NCBI GenBank assembly: GCA_003614735.1
Contig: KZ992611.1
Span: 1 to 26,487, forward strand
DNA from: Thamnocephalis sphaerospora
Lineage: Eukaryota; Zoopagomycota; Zoopagomycetes; Zoopagales; Sigmoideomycetaceae
Reading direction: 5' to 3'
DNA length: 26,487 bases
Shown here in pieces: positions 1-9,304 of the stretch. The notes beneath the pieces were generated by a model, which was not told the origin of the DNA, did no database searches, and was given only the letters and a program-made list of their open reading frames with translations. Position 1 is the stretch's first letter, and each line of letters opens with the position of its first letter. The translations under genes and the position numbers were made by a program.

Positions 1-43
1 CAATGCGCCGCTGAATAAGCGCCTCGGACAGACTATCCTTCAG
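1..43 (+). repeat. Left arm of 43-bp perfect inverted repeat
   Basis: Positions 1-43 are the exact reverse complement of 632-674. Identity stops abruptly inward: base 44 does not pair with base 631. The outer end is the window edge, so the arm may continue to the left. The arm replaces the sequence expected just upstream of the SEY1 'YRCD' motif, so the residues read from it (NAPLNKRLGQTILQ) are not native SEY1. Confidence 0.95.
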
Positions 44-631
44 TATCGCTGTGACAGAATCCTCGTTGCCGCATACGACAGTTTCAGTGAAGCCATCGAG
101 CCGCTAGAGCAGCCGATTGAAGCTGGCAAGATTATCGATGACCTCGGCGCAAAGATGAAAAAGCATTGCGACTCGACCATGGGTATGTCAGACAGGAGAG
201 TGCACACGTTTAGGATGCTCACTACAGACCTGCCTGTGCCCATACAACATAGCGGCCTATGATAAAGAAGCGAGCAGATATATGCCAGATGCATACCAAA
301 GCAAGCGCGAAGAGCTACTTTCCAAGTGCCACAAGAGTCTGCATGTACTATTCCGTGGACAGCTGAAGAATTTGCGCAAGCGGACAGCTAAGCAGGTGTT
401 GGCAGTGCTAAAGAATAGCACATTTGAACCAACCGACGATCTCGGCGCATTTTCGGAAGATACTATCGAACCTGCACTTCACGAGTTTGAGAATCAGGCG
501 CGAGGTAAATGCCGATGGGTGATCTGGCAAGTGTACAATGACATCGCCGCATCTTTGCTCACTTGTAGTGTCTGTACGTAGCTCTAATCGTTGGCGGCAC
601 CAATTGGAGTATTGATGAAGCACTTCGAAAG

Positions 632-674
632 CTGAAGGATAGTCTGTCCGAGGCGCTTATTCAGCGGCGCATTG
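632..674 (-). repeat. Right arm of 43-bp perfect inverted repeat
   Basis: This is the exact reverse complement of 1-43. In the plus-strand reading frame it encodes the join between SEY1-like residues (LKDSLSEALIQRRIE) and the coiled-coil repeat. It aligns acceptably with the SEY1 family here, so this arm looks like the original copy and 1-43 the derived one (inference). The 588 bp between the arms (44-631) are SEY1 sequence. Confidence 0.95.
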
Positions 675-1049
675 AAGAGCTAAACAAGCGAGAGGAAACC
701 CTTCGTCGGCGCGTAGAAGAAGCACAGCGCATTGAAGAGGCTGCGAAACAGCGTACAGAGGAAGCATGCAGGCAAGAGGAAGCAACGCGGCGTTTGCTTG
801 AGGAGGCTCGCGAGCAGCAGGCGGCAGCGCAGGCGCGTATCGATGAAGCTGCCAAGCAAGAGGGTGCCGTTGAAAAGCGCATTGGATTGGCCGAAGAAAA
901 GGAAGAGGCCGCACAGCGCCAGATCTTGGAGGCAGAAGCGGCCCGAGAAATTGCCGAGCTTCGCACAGAGGAGGCTCAGCAGCGAGCAGAAGATGCACAG
1001 CTCCAGGTGGAAGCGGCAGAGAAAAAGCACGAGGAGGCTCAGCAACGCA

Positions 1050-2420
1050 TTGAGGACGCTTTGCAACAGGAGCAGACTGCCCAGCGCCAGTTGGAGGAAG
1101 CTCAGAAAGAGCAGGAGGCTGCACAGCAGCGTATTCAAGCGGCCGAGCAACAAGAGGTCGCCGCGCAGCAGCAAGCGGAGACAGCGCAACAGCGCATGCG
1201 GGAGGCCGAGCAGCAGGAGAATGCCGCTCAGCAGCAGGTTGCAGAGGCCCAACGCGAGCAAGAGGCTGCACAGCAGCGCATCCAGGCTGCTGCTGACCAA
1301 GAGGCTGCTGCCCAGCAGCAAGCTACAGAGGCGCGACGAGAACAAGAGGTAGCGCAGCAGCGTGCCCAAGAAGCAGAGCAGCGAGAGGAAGCTGCTCAGC
1401 GCCAGACTGCAGAGGCTCAGCAAGAGCAGGAAGCGGCGCAGCAGCGTATTCGCGAGGCCGAGCAGCAGGAGAACGTTGCCCAGCGTCAGGCTGAGGAGGC
1501 GCGGCAGGAACAGGAGGCAGCACAGCAGCGCATCCAAACGGCGAACGAGCAAGAAGCAAACGCACAGCGCCTGGCCGAGGAGGCGCAGCAGCGAATCCTT
1601 GCGGCGGAGCAGCAAGAGCAAGCTGCCGAGGACCAGGCTGCCGAAGCGCGCCGGCAACAGGAGGTTGCTCAGCGCCAAGCTGCAGAAGCGCAACAAGAAC
1701 AGGAGGCAGCACAGCAGCGTATTCGTGAGGCTGAGCAACAAGAAAATACTGCCCAGCGTCAGGCTGAAGAGGCGCGCCAGGAGCAGGAAGCGGCGCAGCA
1801 GCGCATCCAGGCGGCAAATGAACAGGAGGCAAATGCACAGCGCCAGGCTGAGGAGGCACGGCAGCGAACTCTTGAGGCGGAGCAGCAAGAGCAAGCTGCT
1901 GAAGACCAGGCTGCCGAAGCGCGCCGGCAACAGGAGGCTGCTCAGCAGCGTATTGAAGAAGCAGAACGGCAAGAAGAAGCTGCTCAGCGCCAAGCTGCAG
2001 AAGCTCAACAAGAACAAGAAGCGGCGCAGCAGCGTATTCGTGAGGCCGAGCAACAGGAGAATACTGCCCAGCGTCAGGCTGAAGAAGCGCGACAGGAACA
2101 GGAAGTGGCGCAGCAGCGCATTCAGACGGCGAACGAGCAAGAGGCGAATGCACAGCGCCAGGCCGAGGAGGCGCAGCAGCGAATCCTTGCGGCGGAGCAG
2201 CAAGAACGGGCTGCCGAAAACCAGGCCGCTGAGGCGCGCCAACAGCAGGAGGCTGCTCAGCAGCGTATTCGCGAAGCGGAGCAGCAAGAGAATGCCGCTC
2301 AACGTCAAGCCGAGGAGGCGCGACAGGAGCAGGAAGCTGCGCAGCAGCGCATCCAAACGGCTGAACAGCAGGAAGCTGCTGCGGCACGTCAGGCCCAAGA
2401 GGCACAGCAGCGTGCTCGGG
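1050..2420 (+). repeat. In-frame heptad repeat array (21-bp unit, higher-order blocks)
   Basis: The coding sequence is built from 7-residue units such as AAQRQAE, EARQEQE and AAQQRIR, that is, 21-bp units. A marker pair of heptads, AAQQRIREAEQQEN (with V, T, T or A following), begins at 1433, 1706, 2021 and 2252. The spacings are 273, 315 and 231 bp, exactly 13, 15 and 11 heptads. All length differences are whole multiples of 21 bp (in fact of 42), so expansion and contraction preserved both frame and coiled-coil register. No helix-breaking Pro or Gly occurs in the array, consistent with one very long alpha-helical coiled coil. Confidence 0.9.
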
Positions 2421-2943
2421 AAGCTAAGGAACAGCAAGAGGCTGCCCAAGTTCAAGAAGAGGCAGCACGTCAGCGCCTTCGGGAGGCAATCCAGCAGGAA
2501 GAGACTGCAATCCAGCGCACCGAAGAAGCACAGAGGCAGCAAGATGATGCTCACCAGCGTATCCAGGAAGCCGCTCAACGGGAAGAGGCTGCTCAGCGTC
2601 AAGCAGAGGAAGCGCGCCAGCAGCAGCAGGTCGCTCAGGGCTGGATAGAAAACCTGAAGGATCAGGTGACGGTCATGCAGCGCTGCACTGAAGATATGCG
2701 CGAGCAGGAGAGGCTTGTGCAGGCCTGCATCCAGCAGGCCCGCCAGCAGGAGGACACCATGCAGCAGCGCATCGAGCTAGCACACCGTCAGGAAGAGACC
2801 GCCTTGCGTCGTGCTGACGAAGCGCGTACCTATGAGGCAGCGATGCAGCGCTGCATTGAACAGCTGGCAGGTGGTAGATAGTTGCGCAGCTGCCGCACAT
2901 CCAACAGGCGATGCAGCGTTGCGAGTACCAGCTCCACTTTCCA

Positions 2944-4246
2944 TTAAACTGCTGGCACACACTTGTTGTAGGGGACTTTAAACACATAGTTGGCATCATT
3001 CTTGTTGTAGAACCTAACAGGAAAGGTCGCTTCGACAATTAGTTGGTGTTGCTTGTGGGTATATCGCCGCGTCGACTCACCAGGAGCGCAGCTTTTGCAC
3101 GCCTTCTTCAAAGTCTGCCTTTGCCAGCATCTTATGCGGAAGCGCAGTAAACGCAAAGTCGAAGAAATCGGTAATTTTTTTGCTCTTCATGTTATCCGGC
3201 TAGGGCATGTCGTGTTTGTGTGCATGAGCGTAATGCGACAACGACAACGCAATATCATGTACCTTGGGGATTCCGTCCCAAATCTTTCCAAGGTCGGCCT
3301 TCAAAGTCTGAGACAGATTTTCCAGCGGCGTGTCGCCGGTATGGTCACGGATGACAAACAAAAGTAGAGTCTTGTCTTTTCTGCGCAACAGACGTACATT
3401 TCAGCAAGCAGATGGCGGTTTGCAGACGCCAGCGTGGCTCACTTTGTTGTCTGAAATAGCTTCAGGTTCACCTCGAGCACAATGCGAAGTAGACCCATGT
3501 TGGCGCCGTTGTAAAGGCCGACCATGTTCTCCCAGAGATTCATAATAAGCACGCTGGATGTGACAAGCGAAAAGAGAGCGCTTTTGCGCTCAAAATCCTA
3601 TACACACATGGATATCAGCACGCAAATGTAGCCGCTCGTTTTCTTCGCCGGCAACTAGGGGCGCAAGCACGCGTGAGTTGCGTTACGCCGTCAAGCTAAC
3701 CTGGTCTTCACCGCGCTCGCGCCCGTCGGTGCCCTCGACATCCATGACTAGCAGGTTCTCCCCTTTGCTTCTGCTCATCCAAATGCCTGCAGACAAAAGC
3801 AGAAAGACTCAATTGCAATGCAAAAGCACAACCAGCCGGTGACAAGCAGCGACTTACCTTTGGTCGTTTGCTTTCGGGACATCTTGTCCATCATCTCAAA
3901 GTGAGTATTAAACAACGCATTTAGCAGCGTGCCTGGCGTAGTAGAGCAGCATGGTCAGTGGTGGGTATCGTGCCTTGGCAATGATTTGCCACGTGCTGCT
4001 TACTTTTGCCGGTGCTCTGCGAGCCTAGCACTGCTACGACGTTGTAGTCATAGCCGCAGTCCCACAGGTTCCATTCTTGCCTCATGTACCTCTCGAGGTC
4101 GTTTCTGGACACGGTAGCAGACAGCAACAGGATAAGATGAACATGGGGTCAAACATGCACGCACGCGCACGCAGCAAACCAATTACGCACGCAAACTGCT
4201 GGTCTCCATCGATAAGTTGCAAGCTAGCAGCAGGTGTCTCGATCAT
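2944..4246 (-). pseudogene. SEY1: SEY1 5' half: GTPase domain of the ER-fusion dynamin-like protein, truncated
   Basis: Exons on the minus strand: 4246-4191, 4104-4004, 3932-3858, 3786-3701, 3597-3443, 3380-3263, 3199-3081 and 3013-2944. Introns are 62-103 nt. Sey1 fuses ER tubules by GTP-dependent tethering. The start ATG at 4246 lies in a good context (CCACCATGA), followed by the family-typical 'LQLIDGDQQF'. GTPase signatures are intact: P-loop GSQSTGKS (residues 46-53), [13 protein letters not shown] (93-105) and the atlastin/Sey1-type 'RD' motif in LFVIRDH (169-170). The frame ends at TAA 2946-2944 after 'NYVFKVPYNKCVPA'. Family members continue with about 30 residues and then 'YRCDEI'; that continuation appears inverted at 44 on the plus strand. 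The visible 259 codons lack the rest of the GTPase/helical domain and the membrane anchor, so the gene is broken here. The break lies next to the coiled-coil repeat frame. Confidence 0.85.
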
Positions 4247-5026
4247 GGTGGTATTGGCTTTTGTTGCCGACTTTGATCCACTTCACGTATTGGCGCTGAA
4301 TGCCTAAACAGGTAGCAGAGCTGAGACTGGGATATACAAAGCAGCTGAGCAAAAGCCGGAAACAGACGAGGCAATACCGCGCTGGCGGGGGTGCTGTGGT
4401 CTCAAGGCTATTTAGCCAGCTCAATGGCGGCACTCTTTGGCACAATGGCAATCAAGACGAGGTAATGGCGGGAATTAGCCAATAAGTGGCCAAATTACGT
4501 TACAACAGCCGACCCTCAATGGCGTACGTGAACTATCGCGCAAACTACGTACACACCGGCTCGCAGTGTAACGCACTGCTGTGAGACGAATATGGCCTGG
4601 GCGCAATGGCGGTGGGACTGGACTTGTTGGCAGCGCTGAAGCTTCAGGACAGTAGCGGTGCTGAGAATGAGCGTACGAATATGGCTGCATGGCATTATAT
4701 ACCCGGCAAGCTAGACGCTTGCATAAAGGGGTCGACTTGAGCGACGACATACCATAGCTCCGGTGGCGCAGAGATAGTATCAAGAGAGACGCCACCGGCA
4801 GTCTAGGGGGCTCTGTCTGGCCACCACTAGTCGGGTATCTGATGCGTCGACGATCGCAGCTACAGCTGCCGCCGAACAGTCGCGTAGATTGATGTGCAAG
4901 CGTGCAGAAAATGTTTACTATTATCGTCCGAAAGGGATATGCTGGCAGGCGCGGCAACTAACATAGCGCACGCCACCAGCATAATGTATGTGTACAGAAA
5001 ATTCCCAATGAAGAATCTTTCTCGGC
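4247..5026. other. Non-coding stretch upstream of the SEY1 5' half
   Basis: A frame of 160 codons on the minus strand (4957-4475) has cysteine-rich, patternless composition and no recognisable domain, and is taken as chance. A TATATA run lies near 4697. I see no RNA gene or repeat. The stretch probably holds the SEY1 promoter (minus strand) and the 3' flank of the next minus-strand frame. Confidence 0.5.
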
Positions 5027-5875
5027 TCATCGTTTGCCGGTAGTGGCACGTCGTCGAAGGATCCTATGACGCCAACTCTGTGGGGACAGCGCGCGCGTCT
5101 CACTTTTCCTTGCGGTGGTCTTCGCAGAAGGCAGCGTAGATGTTGCCGACTCCCTCACCACCGCAGAGGCCAGCGACGGGGCGTAGTCCACAATCACCGC
5201 GCTATCCGCCATTTTGGAGCACACCTCTGTCGGCGCGGTGCTCCTAGAGCATTTTTCCTCGGCATTATCCTTCTCTGACGGGACGTGCCAGCACGCCATG
5301 TGGCGCATCCACTTGGCGCATAAGGATAGCACCCGAGAGCGAATGGTGCGTGCAGGCAGTGCAGCGTGCATGCTGGCCGATGCTGCACGCGGACTAGTTG
5401 GCGCTGAAATGACCTGCGAAAACGTCGACATGTGCTTTTTGTGAGTCTCGGGGATTGGAGGGCATGCTGTCGGCTGTGGGCAGGATGCTTCCACCGGCGG
5501 ATGTGTATCGAGCACGAGCGTTTCCGGCGCATCCGTCTCAACTATCGTCATCGGCGAAGTTGGTCGGTCCAGTAGCTGGTTCATTTCGATGCCCAGGGTG
5601 GGTGAGTCGATGCGTGGAACGGACTGGCAGGCGATGGCAGCATAGCTAAGCGCTGATGAATTAACGCTGGGGCCGCCCGTGTGGATGGTGAGCCGATGCT
5701 CTCGTCGTTGATGCATTCTGGTGGACCGAGGATAATGTATAGACGTGTCGGCGTGCTGCACGGCTCCGGAACAATAGGCCGGGTCACGAGCGATAGACAT
5801 ACGTGTCTGTGTGGAGGAGTAATCGATTGGAGCGTGAATTAAGCAGTGCAGGGAGTCGATGGATAGCGTGGTCAT
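5027..5875 (-). CDS. Hypothetical Ser/Thr/Pro-rich protein
   Basis: An uninterrupted minus-strand frame of 328 codons from 6013, or 282 codons from the more likely ATG at 5875 (MTTLSIDSLHCLIHAP). I do not recognise the family. The protein has stretches rich in Ser, Thr, Pro and Ala (for example 'NQLLDRPTSPMTIVETDAPETL'-like linker sequence) and a basic C-terminus ending RRRATTGKR. It has no transmembrane segment, signal peptide or clear motif. Such composition suggests a largely disordered protein. Its length, and the absence of an equally plausible competing frame, argue for coding. The lack of introns in an intron-rich neighbourhood and the lack of a domain argue against. It could be an exon of a longer gene. 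Confidence 0.4.
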   Translation of the reverse strand: MTTLSIDSLHCLIHAPIDYSSTQTRMSIARDPAYCSGAVQHADTSIHYPRSTRMHQRREHRLTIHTGGPSVNSSALSYAAIACQSVPRIDSPTLGIEMNQLLDRPTSPMTIVETDAPETLVLDTHPPVEASCPQPTACPPIPETHKKHMSTFSQVISAPTSPRAASASMHAALPARTIRSRVLSLCAKWMRHMACWHVPSEKDNAEEKCSRSTAPTEVCSKMADSAVIVDYAPSLASAVVRESATSTLPSAKTTARKSETRALSPQSWRHRILRRRATTGKR

Positions 5876-6013
5876 AAAGATGGGCGTAATGGGGTTGGTG
5901 GCTAGCGCGAAGAAATGGCGACACAGGGTCGTCAGTGTCGCATTATGTAGTGGCGCACTACGAGGCGATGCATCGCAGACAAGGACACGGTTGCGCACAA
6001 GCCTTATCCGCAC

Positions 6014-6977
6014 CGACCGGCTGTCTCATGGAAAGGGCGCATGGTCCTGTGGCGATGGCTACCTACGCAGTCGCACACGTGAGCCGGCCATCATGCCGCT
6101 GTCGTGGATGCGATGATGATGGCCATATGTGCATGTGCACATGTATGGTCATGTACGCGTATGTGGTTGGTGCATGCAGCACATTCACACACATACATGG
6201 GAGAATCTTCGTTGGCTGGTTTGTAACAGTTCCGCAGGCGGCCGTGGACCCACGCGTTGCAGCACTCTAGGATTATATGAGCACCGACCGGCAGTCTGCT
6301 TCCTCTGCAGCCTTGAGTCTGTAGCTACGTTGTCTATATGGCCGACCGCTGTGCCGTGATGAGTCGGATTTGCACTGCAGACCCGCCTGTCCGGCAGACC
6401 GCCATTGCTGGCCAGCATCTTGCGCCGTGTTACTCCCGCTGGCGCGGTAATCTGGCGGCCACCCTGCCGAGTTACAATTGCGTTGCTTTGTGCTGCAGTC
6501 TTGCTTTCGGCGCACATGCGCCAGGCTTTCGACTTGTGTGCCAGACCATGCTGTTTAGCGTGGGATGTACATCCAAGTGTTCCCGGCCGCCTCGCCTGCC
6601 TGGTGTGGAGATGCACAAGTCACATGTACATGTCGAGGGGTAATTTGCTCAGAGAGATGCATCTTGCGCCAGACAAGTGCAGCCCAGCAGCAGGGCGATA
6701 GCCTGACCGCCATTGCAGTCATGGCGTCAGTGTTTCTGCAGGTTGACAGGGGAATATGGTAGAGCCAAATGGTCTTTAGCACCTCACTACCGTGTGACTG
6801 CCATATGCAAGCATGCATCGTGAGCATTGGCGCGGGTATTCGCAGATTTTGATGGCACGGACGTTGTATGCAGCACGCTCGGCCGCACAGTCACGCGCGA
6901 TGGAGCACGACATGGATCGATATTGGTGTTTACTAAACAACATGTGCGTCGTTGCAAACGGCAGACTGTCTGCGCAT
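6014..6977. other. Intergenic stretch with short TG/CA-rich patch
   Basis: No convincing gene. Several frames of 70-143 codons exist on both strands but overlap one another and show no domain. Bases ~6110-6205 are rich in alternating purine-pyrimidine (TGCATGTGCACATGTATG and relatives, with small palindromes such as GTGCATGTGCAC). This is an unstable, low-complexity patch rather than a true microsatellite. Confidence 0.5.
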
Positions 6978-9006
6978 TTAGGGGATATTGGATGCAACAT
7001 TGGGGGAGATGCGAATGGTCACCGTTTCTTCATCGGCTTGTGGTGGTTTGGCCTGCTTGCGCATGGCGTCTGCTCCGTGGGTCACCTTGCAAAATAGCGC
7101 GGCGATAAATGAGATGGCAACCGGCGGAATGTTGGCAATGAAGGCCTGCCTAAACGCATGTTCCATCGCGGACATGGCTAGCATGCGCTGATCAGGCGGC
7201 AGATTGTTTACCACTGCCATATCGCCCGAGAAAGCAAGGCTCTGCACGCGGCCGTTTGCAGTAAGCAGGCTGCATCGTCCAAAACGCTAAATCAGCTTAC
7301 CGGCAAAGATGCCACCAGTGCTTCCGCGAGCGAGTTGTTGAATATGGTGCCGGTGACAGCCACGCCAAATGCACCGCCAATGGTACGGAAAAAGGTGGTC
7401 AAGGTGGTGGCGGTAGCAATGTCTGGTGCATGCCAAGTATTTCTGTTATCTCGCGCTCGCAGCTGGCGACGGGCTTACCGCCAATGCAGCAGCTCACCTT
7501 TTGCCTCGGACGTGTACTGCGCGACGAGAATGACCAGCTGCATGGCAAAGCCAAGGCCAAAGCCGGTCAAGACGGCCACACCAATCTCCAGTGCATGGTT
7601 CGTCTCGAGCTTAAACAGCATCATCAAACCAAAGCCAGCGGTGGCTAGTGCGAGCCCGCAGGAAAGGAAGACGCGGTAGGACCAGGCCGGTAGATAGGAA
7701 GTGGCAGTGCCTGCCACGATGGACATGAGCGCCACCGGTATCACGAGCGGCATCAGCTGTAGGCCGGCTGTGGTGGCTGTGTCGCCACGCGTAAGCTGAA
7801 CCAAGGCCGGGCGCATAGGCTCCATTGGTAAACACGTCGATTCTGTAACGTGGCGCCACAACGCACCTGATAGAAGAGCGGTAGATAGTACACAATAGCA
7901 AAGAAACCCCAGCTAAAAAAGAAGCCGCACACGAATGCAGCGACCGTGCCCATGCGCTTGAACATGCGGCCAGGCGTGAGAGGATTGTGCGCACGCCAAC
8001 CCTCCCAGTACACGGTCAGGCCAAGGACAGCGACCGCGACACAGTACAGAGAAATCACGACGGCCGAGTTCCACGGGTAGGTCTTGCCGCCCCATGACGT
8101 TGGGAGCAGCAGGCAGACGGTGGACGCCAACACCAGGATGGCGCCAATAAAGTCGATCTGACGCAGTTTCTTGCTTATCGAGCCTGGTATGGGCGGCAGA
8201 CGGAGCGCAAGGCCTATGGTGGCAATGGTGATGGCACCAACGGGCAGATTGATGTAGAACGCCCAGCGCCACGACAGATTGTCGGTGAGGGCGCCGCCCA
8301 ATAGTGGGCCGATGACACTGGCCAGGGCAAACACCGCACTGATGACACTTTGGTATTTGCCGCGATTGTACGGTGCAACAACGTCTGCGTCACATCAGTA
8401 CTGCCATCACTGTGCAGGCATGCGAGCCTATGGTATCAGGCAGGTACTTACCGGAGATGACAAGATACACGAGGGAGACCAGACCTCCGCCACCAAGTCC
8501 CATCAGGGCGCGAAATAGAATGAGCATGGTCATACTGTTGCTCAGACCGCAACCCAAAGAACCTCCCATAAAGATGATCTGTGCGCAAAACATGGCCCAT
8601 TTACGGCCAAACACGTCCGACAATCGGCCGTAGAGCGGCTGGAAGGCTGTATTGGTGAGCATGTACGCTGTACCAACCCAGGCTGCCTCTGAAAGTGCGT
8701 TGAACTGATGCGATATGGCCGGCAGTGCCGTCGACACAATGGTCATGTTGAGCGTAGCCATCAGAACGGCAAATCCGCATCTGGCCATCCGCTGCGTTAG
8801 CGATCGATGCGCTGCTACAGGCTGTCGGCTACATACCCAATCAGCACGGGGATTAACTCCTTGGCAGGAAGAATCCGCGCTTGTGGATTGCCGCCTTGCG
8901 CCTCTTCGACATCAGGCGTTGGCACCTTATGCAGACCGTCCGTTGTCTCCGTCGCCATCACTGAGGAGGTACGTAATGATATTTCCGATGGCTCACTCAT
9001 TGCCAT
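6978..9006 (-). CDS. DHA2-family (14-TM) MFS drug:H+ antiporter, copy 1
   Basis: Exons (minus): 9006-8837, 8780-8452, 8384-7867, 7795-7498, 7422-7301 and 7241-6978; 566 residues. Introns are 56-75 nt. It is predicted to export toxic compounds in exchange for protons at the plasma or vacuolar membrane. A hydrophilic N-terminus of about 55 residues precedes TM1. Motif A is clear ([10 protein letters not shown]), as is the antiporter motif C ([10 protein letters not shown]), followed by [11 protein letters not shown], the usual DHA2 signature after TM5. The TM1 motif reads [11 protein letters not shown]; the family normally has Asp where this has Asn, an unusual change. The next gene upstream is a paralogue with the same intron positions; copy 1 has one additional intron (7300-7242). 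The substrate cannot be read from sequence. Family assignment is firm; the role in drug resistance is inference. Confidence 0.9.
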
Positions 9007-9304
9007 AGGTTGGAGCCTTGGCCAATTGCTTCCTTGTGGCTGAGGGTGCCTATTTTAGCTAGCACAACGCTTGCGGGGGAATGCGAAGGTAATGAGAACC
9101 TAACTGTGAGCGAGCAAGTTATACGCAGCAGACCACACGCTGTGTAGAAAGCTACACGCGTTTGAACCATCGTGGCGCTCACGGCTCGTGGCGGGCAAAT
9201 TAGCTGCCGACATTTGTTAGACACCCATTCAATGTGTGGACGGGGGCCAGCTCGGCATTAAGAAATCCCGGTCTGGACATGTAATTGGGCAATTTTATAC
9301 GCAG

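Larger units (their letters stand above)
2..2881 (+). pseudogene. SEY1: SEY1 middle region fused to a giant Gln/Glu/Ala coiled-coil reading frame (5' truncated)
   Basis: Exons 2-182, 253-504 and 582-2881, with introns 183-252 and 505-581. From 'YRCDRI' (44 on) through 'EASRYMPDAY' and 'FRGQLKNLRK' to 'GTNWSIDEALRKL' the protein follows the helical middle domain of Sey1/RHD3 proteins, ER-membrane dynamin-like GTPases that fuse ER tubules. After about base 680, where the family continues to a C-terminal transmembrane hairpin, this frame becomes about 730 residues of uninterrupted heptads rich in Q, E, A and R, ending at TAG 2879-2881. No membrane segment is visible. The GTPase domain of the same gene lies 3 kb away on the opposite strand. 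The piece therefore cannot encode normal Sey1 as drawn. Whether the fusion is transcribed, or is an assembly chimera, cannot be told from sequence. An alternative is a separate coiled-coil gene whose 5' end was joined to SEY1 sequence. Confidence 0.6.

Noticed and set aside
680-2602. Long minus-strand open frame (640 codons, Leu-rich) across the coiled-coil array
   Set aside because: It is the antisense of Gln/Glu codons (CTG/CTC from CAG/GAG). Open antisense frames are expected from this codon composition, and its Leu/Ser pattern has no domain.
632-2949. Idea that the coiled-coil array is simply a large insertion in a SEY1 intron (GTTTAA at 2949 as donor)
   Set aside because: The donor is weak, all other introns here are under ~105 nt, and the following SEY1 exons lie on the opposite strand, so no splicing could restore the gene.
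4475-4957. 160-codon minus-strand frame upstream of SEY1
   Set aside because: Composition lacks any pattern, there is no motif, and it lies where a promoter is expected.
6185-6616. 143-codon minus-strand frame and overlapping small frames
   Set aside because: Several mutually overlapping frames on both strands, with no domain or splice structure.
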